NCBI GenBank assembly: GCA_963734275.1
Contig: CAVTGO010000013.1
Coordinates: 310,001 to 374,000 of the forward strand
DNA from: CAVTGO01 sp963734275
GTDB taxonomy: Bacteria > Actinomycetota > UBA4738 > HRBIN12
Direction of reading: 5' to 3'
Length of the DNA stretch: 64,000 nucleotides
Below are positions 56,052-64,000 of this stretch, one piece after another; position 1 is the first letter of the stretch; each line of letters begins with the position of its first letter. The notes under the pieces were generated by a model that was not told the origin of the DNA, ran no database searches, and worked only from the letters and a program-made list of their open reading frames with translations. The translations under genes and the position numbers were made by a program.

Positions 56052-59000
56052 ATGCCCCGCCGCGCCGCGGCCGGGGCTGTTCGCGCTGTGCCGAGGAGGA
56101 CCGGCGTGCTGGATCGCCTGCTCGATGCGTTGATCGGAGCGGAGGCCTTCGAGCGCCTCCTCGTCGAGCGCGCCCGCCCGATCCTCGCGCGGGCCGACGC
56201 GGGCGAGGACTTCGTGGTCGCCGCGGTGGCCCGGGCGCTCGACGCGCCGGTGCTCGCGGTCGCCGCCGGACCGCGGGAGGCCGAGGCCCTCGCCGAGGGC
56301 GTGTCGGCGTGGCTCGGACCCGAGGGCGCCGCGCTCCTGCCGTCGTGGGAGGCGCTGCCGTACGAGGGGATCAGCCCATCGCCCGAGGTCGCCGCCCGCC
56401 GCTCGGACGCCGTCCGCCGGCTCCGGGGAGCGAAGGGACCATTCGTCGTCGTCGCCCCCTCGCTCGCCGCGATGCAGGGGACCCTCCCGAGCCTCGGGGC
56501 CACCCCGCCCGTGGAGCTCGTCGCCGGCGTCGAGCTCGCCCCCGACGCCCTCGCGGAGCGGCTGGTGGACCTCGGCTACCTCCGGTCGGACGTCGTCGAG
56601 CACCGCGGCGAGTTCGCGGTCCGCGGCGGCGTCGTCGACGTGTTCCCCGGCACCGCGCGGCGTCCGGCCCGGCTCGAGTACTGGGGCGACGAGATCGAGT
56701 CGCTCCGCGAGTTCGTCCCCTCCTCACAGCTCTCCTCGGCCAAGATCGTCCGGCTCGAGATCCCCCCGGTGCGCGAGCTCGTCACCGACGAAGCCGTCCG
56801 GGCGCGTGCGGCGGAGCTCGCGCCGAGGTACCTCGACCGGTTCCGCGACGGGCTGGAGCGCATCGCCGGCGGCCTGCACTTCGAGGGGATGGAGTCCTTC
56901 GCGCCCCTGCTGTTCGACGAGATGCCCGCCCCCGCCGAGCTCCTGCCGGCGGGTGCGTGGGTGGTGCTGACGCAGGCCAGGCGGACCCGCGACCGCGCGC
57001 GCCAGGCCTTCGAGGAGGCGACGGCGCTCGCCGAGGCGAGCGGATGGCCCGGTCCGCCGGCGATCCGGCAGCTCGACGAGGCGCTCGGCGATCGGGTGCA
57101 GCTCCACCTCAGCGAGTTCACCGAGGGTGTGGACCTCGGCCTCGCCGGGTGGGGGAGCGCGCGCGGCAACCCCTCCGAGCTCGCGCAGCGCGCCGCGGAG
57201 CTCGCCGGCCGCGGCCACCGGATCGTCCTCACCGCGCGCGGCCACGGTTCGTTGGAGCGCGTGCGCGAGTTCGTCGCCTTGCCGGGTGCGGAGCCGGCGG
57301 AGGCGCCGCTCGCGAACGGCTTCATCTTCGCGGCCGGCCGACTCGCCGTCGCCACCGAGGAGGATCTGTTCGGCTCGCGCCGGCACACCCGGACGGCGCC
57401 GAGGTTCACCGCGCGCCGCACCGACGCGATCGCCGAGGAGCTCGAGCCCGGCGACTTCGCCGTCCACCGGGTCCACGGCGTCGGCCGCTACGTGGGGATC
57501 CACCGGCGCGCGATCGCGGGTGCCGAGCGCGACTACATGGTCCTCGAGTACGCGGCCGGGGATCGCCTGAGCGTGCCGACCGATCAGGTCGGGATGGTCG
57601 CCCGCTATCTCGGCGGCGACGCCCCGCGCCTCTCGCGCCTCGGGACCAGCGACTGGGCGCGCACGACGACGCGCGTGAAGCGCGCGGTCAAGGACATGGC
57701 CGGGGAGCTCGTCCGCCTCTACACGGTGCGGATGCAGATCGAGGGCCGCGCGTTCGGTCCGGACACGCCGTGGCAGATGGAGCTCGAGGACGCGTTCCCG
57801 CACGAGGAGACCGGCGACCAGGTCACGACGATCGAGGACGTGAAACGCGACATGGAGCGACCGAAGCCCATGGACCGGTTGATCTGCGGCGACGTGGGCT
57901 TCGGCAAGACGGAGATCGCGGTCCGCGCCGCGTTCAAGGCGGTGATGGACGGGACGCAGGTGGCGGTCCTCGTGCCGACGACGCTCCTGGCCGAACAGCA
58001 CTTCATCACGTTCTCTGAGCGCTACGCGCCGTTCCCGGTGAAGGTCGCGATGCTCTCGCGTTTCGTGCCGCGCGCCGAGCAGCAGCGGATCCTCGAGGAG
58101 GCCGCGAAGGGCGGGATCGACGTCGTCATCGGAACGCACCGCCTGCTCTCGAGCGACGTCGCCTTCCGCGACCTCGGGTTGCTCGTCGTCGACGAGGAGC
58201 AGCGGTTCGGCGTCTCGCACAAGGAGCGGCTGAAGAAGCTGCGCGCGCACGTGGACGTGCTGACGATGACCGCCACGCCGATCCCGCGCACGCTCGAGAT
58301 GGCGCTGACCGGCATCCGCGACATGTCCACGATCGACACGCCCCCCGAGGACCGCCAGCCCGTCCTCACGTACGTGGGTCAGTACGACGAGGGGCTCGCG
58401 CTCGGGGCCGTCCGGCGCGAGCTGTTGCGCGAGGGTCAGGTGTTCTGGGTCCACAACCGCGTCGCGACGATCGACCGGCAGGCGGCGTGGCTGCAGGAGC
58501 GCATGCCCGACGCGCGGATCGTCGTCGTCCACGGCCAGATGGACGAGGACCAGCTCGAGAAGCGGATGATGCGCTTCTGGGACCGTGACGCCGACGTCCT
58601 GGTCTCCACCGTGATCATCGAGTCCGGCCTCGACGTCCCGAACGCCAACACGCTCGTCGTGGACTCGGCGCACCTGCTCGGCTTGGCGCAGATGTACCAG
58701 CTGCGCGGACGTGTGGGTCGCAGTCACGAGCGCGCCTTCTCGTACTTCTTTTTCCCCCCGCAGCGCGAGCTCACCGAGGAGGCCACGGAGCGGCTCACGA
58801 CGATCAGCCGGCACCAGGCGCTCGGCAGCGGGTTCCAGATCGCGCTGCGGGACCTCGAGATCCGCGGGGCCGGCAACATCCTCGGCGCGGAGCAGCACGG
58901 CCACATCGCCGCGGTCGGCTTCGACACCTACGCGCGGCTCCTCCAGGAGTCGGTCGCCGAGATGAAGGGCGAGCCGCTGCCCGAGGAGAAGGACATCCGG

Positions 59001-59423
59001 ATCGAGCTGCCGGTGAAGGCGTTCGTGCCGCCCGGCTGGGTGGCGCAGGAGGCCCTTCGCCTCGATCTGTACCGGCGCATCGGGGTCGCGGGCGATCACG
59101 AGCTCCTCGCCCGGGTCCGCGACGAGACGGTGGACCGGTACGGGCAGCTGCCGGTCGAGGTCGAGACGCTGTTCGCCGTGGCCTCGCTCCGCGCGACCTG
59201 CGCCCGCCTCGGCGTCGAGGAGGTCTCGACGTACCGTCAGCAGGTGCGGCTCAAGCCGGTCGAGCTCCCCGAGGCCCTCGAGGTGGATCTGTCGAGCCGG
59301 GTGCCGGGCGCGACCTTCCACCGGACGACCGCCACGTTGAACCTCCTGCCCGAGGGCGTGTTCGGCGCCGAGCTGCCCGCGTGGGTCGAGGCCGCGCTCC
59401 TTCGTTCGGTAGGTGCCGGGTAG
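56052..59423 (+). CDS. mfd: Transcription-repair coupling factor
   Basis: A 1123-aa Mfd. The N-terminal UvrB-homology module is present (WEALPYEGISPSPEVAARR), then the RNA-polymerase-interacting domain (GDFAVHRVHGVGRYVGIHRR, VLEYAAGDRLSVPTDQ). The SF2 helicase follows (DRLICGDVGFGKTEIAVRAAFKAV as Walker A, LLVVDEEQRFG as DEEQ, TMTATPIPRTL), then DVLVSTVIIESGLDVPNANTLVVD, RGRVGRS and the C-terminal TRCF domain. It removes stalled RNA polymerase and recruits UvrA. ATG 56052 follows TAGACT by 8 nt; GTG 56106 with a GAGGAGG is a credible alternative start. Confidence 0.95.
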   Translation: MPRRAAAGAVRAVPRRTGVLDRLLDALIGAEAFERLLVERARPILARADAGEDFVVAAVARALDAPVLAVAAGPREAEALAEGVSAWLGPEGAALLPSWEALPYEGISPSPEVAARRSDAVRRLRGAKGPFVVVAPSLAAMQGTLPSLGATPPVELVAGVELAPDALAERLVDLGYLRSDVVEHRGEFAVRGGVVDVFPGTARRPARLEYWGDEIESLREFVPSSQLSSAKIVRLEIPPVRELVTDEAVRARAAELAPRYLDRFRDGLERIAGGLHFEGMESFAPLLFDEMPAPAELLPAGAWVVLTQARRTRDRARQAFEEATALAEASGWPGPPAIRQLDEALGDRVQLHLSEFTEGVDLGLAGWGSARGNPSELAQRAAELAGRGHRIVLTARGHGSLERVREFVALPGAEPAEAPLANGFIFAAGRLAVATEEDLFGSRRHTRTAPRFTARRTDAIAEELEPGDFAVHRVHGVGRYVGIHRRAIAGAERDYMVLEYAAGDRLSVPTDQVGMVARYLGGDAPRLSRLGTSDWARTTTRVKRAVKDMAGELVRLYTVRMQIEGRAFGPDTPWQMELEDAFPHEETGDQVTTIEDVKRDMERPKPMDRLICGDVGFGKTEIAVRAAFKAVMDGTQVAVLVPTTLLAEQHFITFSERYAPFPVKVAMLSRFVPRAEQQRILEEAAKGGIDVVIGTHRLLSSDVAFRDLGLLVVDEEQRFGVSHKERLKKLRAHVDVLTMTATPIPRTLEMALTGIRDMSTIDTPPEDRQPVLTYVGQYDEGLALGAVRRELLREGQVFWVHNRVATIDRQAAWLQERMPDARIVVVHGQMDEDQLEKRMMRFWDRDADVLVSTVIIESGLDVPNANTLVVDSAHLLGLAQMYQLRGRVGRSHERAFSYFFFPPQRELTEEATERLTTISRHQALGSGFQIALRDLEIRGAGNILGAEQHGHIAAVGFDTYARLLQESVAEMKGEPLPEEKDIRIELPVKAFVPPGWVAQEALRLDLYRRIGVAGDHELLARVRDETVDRYGQLPVEVETLFAVASLRATCARLGVEEVSTYRQQVRLKPVELPEALEVDLSSRVPGATFHRTTATLNLLPEGVFGAELPAWVEAALLRSVGAG

Positions 59424-59432
59424 GATGGGCGC

Positions 59433-60491
59433 GTGTCCAGCTCCCGGCGTTCTTCCCGCATGCTCGTCGTCGTCTCGACGGTTCTCGTCCTGCTCGGCGC
59501 GTGCAGCAGCGGCGAGCGCCCGGCGGCCGTGGTGGGCGGCGCCGAGATCACGTCGCAGGAGCTGCAGCGGGACATCGTCCTCTTCCGGTTCCTCTCGTCG
59601 TTGTCGCAGGCGCCGTGCGGCACCGCGCTCCCCGGCGAGTCCGACGACGCCGCGTGCGCCCGGTTCACCCTGACGAACGACATCCGCGAAGAGCTCGTGA
59701 AGGCGTATGCCACCGAGCACGACCTGGCGGTGGCGACGGCCGACGTCGACAGCGCGATCGCGCAGCTCGAGGGCAGCCTCGGCGGCGAGGCGGTTCTGAC
59801 CGAGCAGCTCCAGGCGCAGGGGCTCGAGCGTTCGGACCTCGAGGTGCTGGCGCGCCGCCTGCTGCTGTTCAACGAGGTTCAGACCTCCATCGTTGAGGAG
59901 CGGATCGATGACGCTGCCCTACGCGCGATCTTCGAGGAGCAGCAGGATCAGTTCGCCTCGGTCGAGGTGAGTCACATCCTGCTCGCCGAGGAGGCCGAGG
60001 CGCAGGACGTCGCCGCCGAAGTGACCCCCGAGAACTTCGCGCAGATCGCGAGCGAGCGCTCGATCGATCCGGGCTCGGCGCCGAACGGGGGGACCCTCGG
60101 CTCGTTCTCGGTAGCGCAGTTCCGCCAGCAGTTCATCCCCGAGTTCGTCGAGGCGGCGCTCTCGTTGGAGCCGGGACAGATCTCCGGCCCGGTGGCGTCG
60201 CAGTTCGGCTGGCACGTGATCATGCTGGTTCGCCGCGATATCGCGGCGTACGAGGACGTGAAGGAGCAGCTCCTCGCATCCCAGTCGGGCCAGACGTTCG
60301 AGGACTGGTTCGCCGAGCAGCTGGAGGCCACCGACATCGACGTGAACCCGCGTTTCGGCCGACTGGACGAGGCCACCGGCGAGGTCGTCCCGGTGCGCAG
60401 CACCGCTGGCACCCCTGGCGCCGAGACGGGGCCGACGGCGCCCACCGGATCGACGGCGCCCGCCGGACCGACGGCGCCCACCGGACCGTGA
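59433..60491 (+). CDS. Lipoprotein peptidyl-prolyl isomerase (PrsA/SurA-like)
   Basis: A 352-aa predicted lipoprotein foldase. The lipobox LLGAC gives Cys24. A SurA-N-like helical region (TLTNDIREELVKAYATEHDLAV) precedes the parvulin domain (VEVSHILLAEEAEAQDVA, FAQIASERSIDPGSAPNGGTLGSFS, FVEAALSLEPGQISGPVASQFGWHVIMLV). The Pro/Thr/Gly-rich C-terminus is composed of TAPTGP-like repeats. It should assist folding of exported proteins outside the membrane. GTG start, 6 nt after TAGGAT. Stop overlaps the mazG start. Confidence 0.88.
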   Translation: MSSSRRSSRMLVVVSTVLVLLGACSSGERPAAVVGGAEITSQELQRDIVLFRFLSSLSQAPCGTALPGESDDAACARFTLTNDIREELVKAYATEHDLAVATADVDSAIAQLEGSLGGEAVLTEQLQAQGLERSDLEVLARRLLLFNEVQTSIVEERIDDAALRAIFEEQQDQFASVEVSHILLAEEAEAQDVAAEVTPENFAQIASERSIDPGSAPNGGTLGSFSVAQFRQQFIPEFVEAALSLEPGQISGPVASQFGWHVIMLVRRDIAAYEDVKEQLLASQSGQTFEDWFAEQLEATDIDVNPRFGRLDEATGEVVPVRSTAGTPGAETGPTAPTGSTAPAGPTAPTGP

Positions 60492-61300
60492 CCGAGGGCG
60501 ACCCGGTCAACCCGCATGTCCCCGCGGGTGCGGTCCCCTCGTCCATGGAAGGGGAGGGACTCCTCGATCTGGTGCGCGTGATGGCGCGGCTGCGTGGCCC
60601 CGGCGGCTGTCCCTGGGACGCGGAGCAGACCCACGCCTCGCTCGCGCGCCACCTCCTCGAAGAGACGCACGAGGTCCTCGACGCGATCGACGCAGGCGAC
60701 CGCGACCAGCTGCGAGAGGAGCTCGGCGACGTCCTGCTGCAGGTCGTGTTCCACGCGCAGATCGCCGCCGACGACGGCGCGTTCGACGTGGACGAGGTCG
60801 CCGACGGGATCGTCCGCAAGCTGATCCGCCGTCATCCCCATGTGTTCGGCGACGTGGAGGTTGCGGGGGCGGAGGAAGTGCTCGTGAACTGGGAGCGCAT
60901 CAAGGCCGAAGAGAAGGGCGAGCAGGCGCTCGAGGACGACATCCCGGCCACGCTCCCGGCGCTGGCCCGCGCCGGGAAGGTGCAGCGGCGTGCGGCGGGT
61001 TGGGGTTTCGAGTGGCGCAGCGTCGACTCGGCGATGGGCGCGCTGCGTGAGGAGGTCGACGAGCTCGCGGCGCACACCGACGCGGACAACGCCGAGGAAG
61101 AGATCGGCGACGTCCTGTTCGCGACGGTCGCCGTGGCGCGCAAGCTCGGCGTCGACGCGGAGAGCGCCTTGCGCCGGACCACCCGGGGGTTCGCCGAGCG
61201 CTACGAGCGGTTCACGGCGCTCGCGGCCGAGCGCGGTCTCGACGTCGACGCCATGGGGGAGGAGGAGATCCGCCGCCTGTTCCGCGAGGCCCGCGGATGA
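60488..61300 (+). CDS. mazG: Nucleoside triphosphate pyrophosphohydrolase MazG
   Basis: A 270-aa MazG with two tandem MazG domains. The first has GPGGCPWDAEQTHASLARHLLEETHEVLDAID and ELGDVLLQVVFHAQIA (EExxE and ExxD metal sites). The second has GALREEVDELAAHTDADNAEEEIGDVLFATVAVARKL. It hydrolyses non-canonical NTPs to NMP and PPi. GTGA overlap with the foldase gene and ATGA overlap with the next GNAT gene show an operon. Confidence 0.92.
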   Translation: MTEGDPVNPHVPAGAVPSSMEGEGLLDLVRVMARLRGPGGCPWDAEQTHASLARHLLEETHEVLDAIDAGDRDQLREELGDVLLQVVFHAQIAADDGAFDVDEVADGIVRKLIRRHPHVFGDVEVAGAEEVLVNWERIKAEEKGEQALEDDIPATLPALARAGKVQRRAAGWGFEWRSVDSAMGALREEVDELAAHTDADNAEEEIGDVLFATVAVARKLGVDAESALRRTTRGFAERYERFTALAAERGLDVDAMGEEEIRRLFREARG

Positions 61301-62079
61301 GCGTCGGAGGCGAGGCCGGCCGGATCCTCGCCTTCGAGCGCGAGTTCCAGCGGACGACGACGCGCCGGACGGAGCCGTTCGCCTGGGGGACGGCCTACCT
61401 GGACGAGCGGTTCCCCTTGCGGTGGGACAGCAACCTGCTCTGGGTCGAGGAGCCGCTCCACGGCGTCGGCGTGCAGGCGCTCGCCGACGAGGCCGACCGG
61501 ATCCTCGGCGGAGCCGGCATCGACCATCGGACGATCATCGTGGACGACGAGGACGCGGAGCGCCTCGCGTTCGGCCTCGCGGAGCTCGGGTACTCGCGGG
61601 ACCGGCTCGTGACGATGGTGCACCGGCACGAGCCCGACCGCCGGTCGTCCGAGCCCGTGGAGGAAGTGGACGCGGAGACGTTCGTACCGATCGTCGAGGA
61701 GGCCACGCGCCCGGAGCCACACGCGACATCCGAGGAGGTCGTCCGGCAGCTCGCCGCGCACCGGCGGGTGACGGCCGAGGCGTTCGGGGCGCGGTTCTTC
61801 CTGGCTCGCGCCGACGGTCGTCCGGCGAGTCGGTGCGAGCTCTACGTCGCGGACGGCGTGGCGCAGATCGAGAACGTCGGCACGCTCGAGGCGTTCCGTG
61901 GGCGGGGGTTGGCGCGTGCCGTCGTGCTCCGCGCGCTGTCCGAGGCGAAGGCGGCCGGGTGCGACCTCGTGTTCCTGCAGGCCGACGACGCCGACTGGCC
62001 GAAGGAGCTCTACGCGAAGCTCGGCTTCGAGCCCGCCGGCCGCTGGTCGAACTTCGACCGCGCCGCGCCGGCAGGCTGA
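61297..62079 (+). CDS. GNAT-family N-acetyltransferase
   Basis: A 260-aa protein with a C-terminal GNAT domain: AQIENVGTLEAFRGRGLARAVVLRALSEAKAAGCDLVFLQADDADWPKELYAKLGFEPAGRW. The N-terminal half (residues 1-130) is a degenerate acetyltransferase-like domain. The substrate is unknown. ATGA overlap with mazG. Confidence 0.82.
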   Translation: MSVGGEAGRILAFEREFQRTTTRRTEPFAWGTAYLDERFPLRWDSNLLWVEEPLHGVGVQALADEADRILGGAGIDHRTIIVDDEDAERLAFGLAELGYSRDRLVTMVHRHEPDRRSSEPVEEVDAETFVPIVEEATRPEPHATSEEVVRQLAAHRRVTAEAFGARFFLARADGRPASRCELYVADGVAQIENVGTLEAFRGRGLARAVVLRALSEAKAAGCDLVFLQADDADWPKELYAKLGFEPAGRWSNFDRAAPAG

Positions 62080-62080
62080 T

Positions 62081-62737
62081 TCAGCGCGCGTACACCGCCA
62101 GCTGCCAGACGAGGCGCCGTCGCTCCCAGCGGACCCGGCGGAAGCCGGCCGCTCGTATCCGCTCGTCCATCCGGTCGAGGTCGTGCACGTGGACCCGGAA
62201 CCCGTGGAACTTCGACTCGCGGAGGCGGTACCAGGCGTTCGCGATCACGCCGGTCGCCCGGACGAACCACGAGGCAGCGCCCGACGAGGGGGGGGCCGTG
62301 AACGCGTACACGGATGCCGCGGCCGCGAGCGAGCGCTCGAGCAGCTGGTCGGCGTCGCGGTAGCAGCAGAACACCCGGTTCAGCACGACGACATCGGCGG
62401 GCGGCAGATCCACCGTCGATCCGTCGCCGACCGCGAACTCAGCTCGGTCCGACACGCCGCGGGCGACGGCGAGCTCGCGGGCGACCCGCACGGCCTCGCT
62501 CGACACGTCGACGCCCGACGCGCGGGCCGCTCCCCGCTCGATCGTCGCGATGGCCAGGTCGCCGATCCCGCACCCCACGTCGAGCACGGTCCGTCCCCGC
62601 AGGCCGGTCTCGGACAGGGCGTCGAGGAGCGGCGCCGTGAGGGGCGCCGCCGTCTCGCCCTTGCGCGCCCGCTTCTCCCAGTGCCCGACCCAGTCGTCGA
62701 AGCAGCAGGGCTCGTTGTCCGGGTCGGGGTCGCTCAC
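62081..62737 (-). CDS. Class I SAM-dependent methyltransferase
   Basis: A 218-aa methyltransferase. Motif I is VLDVGCGIGDLAIATIERG, followed by ASGVDVSSEAVRVARELAVARG and VVVLNRVFCCYRDADQLL. The target is not evident. GTG start 6 nt after TACCCT. Convergent with the GNAT gene, with 1 nt between stops. Confidence 0.83.
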   Translation of the reverse strand: MSDPDPDNEPCCFDDWVGHWEKRARKGETAAPLTAPLLDALSETGLRGRTVLDVGCGIGDLAIATIERGAARASGVDVSSEAVRVARELAVARGVSDRAEFAVGDGSTVDLPPADVVVLNRVFCCYRDADQLLERSLAAAASVYAFTAPPSSGAASWFVRATGVIANAWYRLRESKFHGFRVHVHDLDRMDERIRAAGFRRVRWERRRLVWQLAVYAR

Positions 62738-62813
62738 GGATCGAGGGTACCTCGGAGGCGGGGACCGAAATCAACGGTTCCGCGCCCGGGCGGCCGTAGG
62801 ATACGCGGTGCCC

Positions 62814-64000
62814 ATGCCCGCCATCGAGGCCTTCTCCGCGCGCGAGATCTTGGATTCGCGCGGCAACCCCACGGTCGAGGTCGACGTGCTGCTCGAGGAC
62901 GGCGCGTTCGGACGCGCGGCGGTGCCGAGCGGAGCCTCCACCGGCGAGCACGAGGCGCTCGAGCTCCGGGACGAGGACCCGAAGCGGTACGGCGGCAAGG
63001 GGGTCCTGCGCGCGGTCGCGAACGTGACCGACGTGATCGGCCCCGCCCTCGTCGGTGAGGAGGCCCTCGACCAGCGCGCCGTGGACCGGCTCCTGCTGGA
63101 GCTCGACGGCACGGCTGACCGTTCGAACCTCGGCGCGAACGCGGTCCTCGGCGTCTCGCTCGCGGTCGCGCACGCGTCGGCGCAGGCACTCGGCCTGCCG
63201 CTGTACCGGGCGCTCGGCGGGCCGAACGCGCACGTGCTCCCGGTCCCGTTCTTCAACGTGATCAACGGCGGCGCGCACGCGGACAACGCGCTCGAGCTGC
63301 AGGAGTTCATGCTCGCACCGCTCGGGGCGGCATCCTACGCGGAGGCCGTCCGGTGGGGCTCGGAGATCTACCACGCGTTGAAGTCGGACCTGAAGGGACG
63401 CGGCCTGGCCACCGGGGTCGGCGACGAGGGCGGGTTCGCGCCCGAGATCGCCACAGCCGCCGAGGCGCTGGAGCTTCTCGTCCGCGCGATCGAAGCGACC
63501 GGTCTCGAGCCCGGCGATGAGGTCGCCCTCGCGATGGACCCCGCGTGCTCGGAGCTCTACCGGGAAGGCGCCTACCACCTGGAGGGCGCGACCCGGACCT
63601 CGGCCGAGATGACCGCGTTCTTCGCGGGCCTGCTCGACACGTTCCCGATCGTCTCCATCGAGGACCCGCTCGCCCAGGACGACTGGGAGGGATGGACGAG
63701 GTTCACCGGCGGTCTCGGCGGACGGTGCCAGGTGGTGGGCGACGATCTGCTCGTTACGAGCCCCGACCGGCTCGCGCGCGGCATCCGGGAGCGCAGCGCC
63801 ACCGCGGTGCTGGTGAAGGTGAACCAGATCGGCACGCTCACCGAGGCGCTCGACGTCATCGCGCTCGCCACCCGGAGCGGCTGGGGCTCGATGGTCAGCC
63901 ATCGCTCGGGCGAGACCGAGGACACGACCGTCGCGGATCTCGTGGTGGCGACGAACGCCGGTCAGATCAAGTCCGGCGCCCCGGCGCGCGGCGAGCGGAC
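62814..64000 (+). CDS. eno: Enolase (3' end beyond the window)
   Basis: The first 395 of about 428 residues. AIEAFSAREILDSRGNPTVEVDV, PSGASTGEHEALELRD, FFNVINGGAHADNALELQEFM, GDEGGFAPE, SIEDPLAQDDWEGW, VVGDDLLVTSPDRLARGI, VKVNQIGTLTEAL and VSHRSGETEDT contain the Mg-binding and catalytic residues (Glu/Lys pair). It converts 2-phosphoglycerate to PEP. TAGGAT lies 11 nt before the ATG; a GTG at 62808 is 5 nt after it and is an alternative leaderless start. Confidence 0.95.
   Translation, partial: MPAIEAFSAREILDSRGNPTVEVDVLLEDGAFGRAAVPSGASTGEHEALELRDEDPKRYGGKGVLRAVANVTDVIGPALVGEEALDQRAVDRLLLELDGTADRSNLGANAVLGVSLAVAHASAQALGLPLYRALGGPNAHVLPVPFFNVINGGAHADNALELQEFMLAPLGAASYAEAVRWGSEIYHALKSDLKGRGLATGVGDEGGFAPEIATAAEALELLVRAIEATGLEPGDEVALAMDPACSELYREGAYHLEGATRTSAEMTAFFAGLLDTFPIVSIEDPLAQDDWEGWTRFTGGLGGRCQVVGDDLLVTSPDRLARGIRERSATAVLVKVNQIGTLTEALDVIALATRSGWGSMVSHRSGETEDTTVADLVVATNAGQIKSGAPARGER

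Noticed and set aside
1..64000. CRISPR array or anti-phage defence island
   Set aside because: No regularly spaced short direct repeats were seen. The only defence-related sequences are a PIN/RHH pair and a truncated HsdR fragment.

Overview
The window is 64 kb of very GC-rich, tightly packed bacterial DNA. Several features suggest Actinomycetota. The right-hand third carries a block in the order metG, tatD, G5/RlpA-like protein, ksgA, ispE, tRNA-Gln, glmU, prs, rplY, pth, mfd, PpiC lipoprotein, mazG, eno. GTG starts and 4-bp stop/start overlaps are common, and many genes have a TANNNT hexamer 5-11 nt before the start codon, as expected for leaderless mRNAs. No rRNA or taxonomic marker allows a narrower placement, but a deep-branching or uncultivated actinobacterial lineage would fit.

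Layout. 1-9.6 kb: a secreted/surface-protein region with a YceI-like protein, two paralogous secreted proteins built from a shared N-terminal module plus CnaB/SpaA-like modules (1213-2910 and 5401-8718), an Ig-like secreted protein, a nitrilase-family amidase, and a CAP-domain protein whose leader is a convincing cyclic-di-GMP-I riboswitch. 9.6-20.1 kb: a molybdenum-hydroxylase (form II CoxL/xanthine dehydrogenase-like) locus with MocA-like, CoxG, XdhC/CoxF, CoxS, CoxL, CoxM, MoxR-type CoxD and VWA-type CoxE genes, plus an SDR, an MscS channel and a pilin-like protein. 20.1-30 kb: tryptophan dioxygenase, an MBL hydrolase, an ACT-domain protein, and glycolate-oxidase subunits GlcF and GlcD/GlcE separated by an unrelated segment holding a PIN/RHH toxin-antitoxin pair, a decayed BMP-type ABC binding-protein gene and an aminotransferase. 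30-43.5 kb: assorted housekeeping enzymes, transporters, methyltransferases and a protein-O-mannosyltransferase-type membrane enzyme. 43.5-64 kb: the core informational and metabolic block, interrupted between tRNA-Gln and glmU by a 2.2-kb degraded integrative element.

Four genes (coxL, kynA, rsmI, glcE) are each broken by a single-base frameshift while the rest of the reading frame is intact. The ksgA start is also problematic. This pattern looks more like residual sequence indels or very recent lesions than old pseudogenes.

How the genes work together: the Mo-hydroxylase cluster is a self-contained enzyme plus maturation set. GlcDEF form one membrane-linked glycolate oxidase. The left-end secreted proteins appear to be an outer-surface/adhesion module with at least one member under c-di-GMP control. 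The right-hand block supplies translation (metG, ksgA, rsmI, pth, rplY), isoprenoid, UDP-GlcNAc and PRPP synthesis, and transcription-coupled repair.
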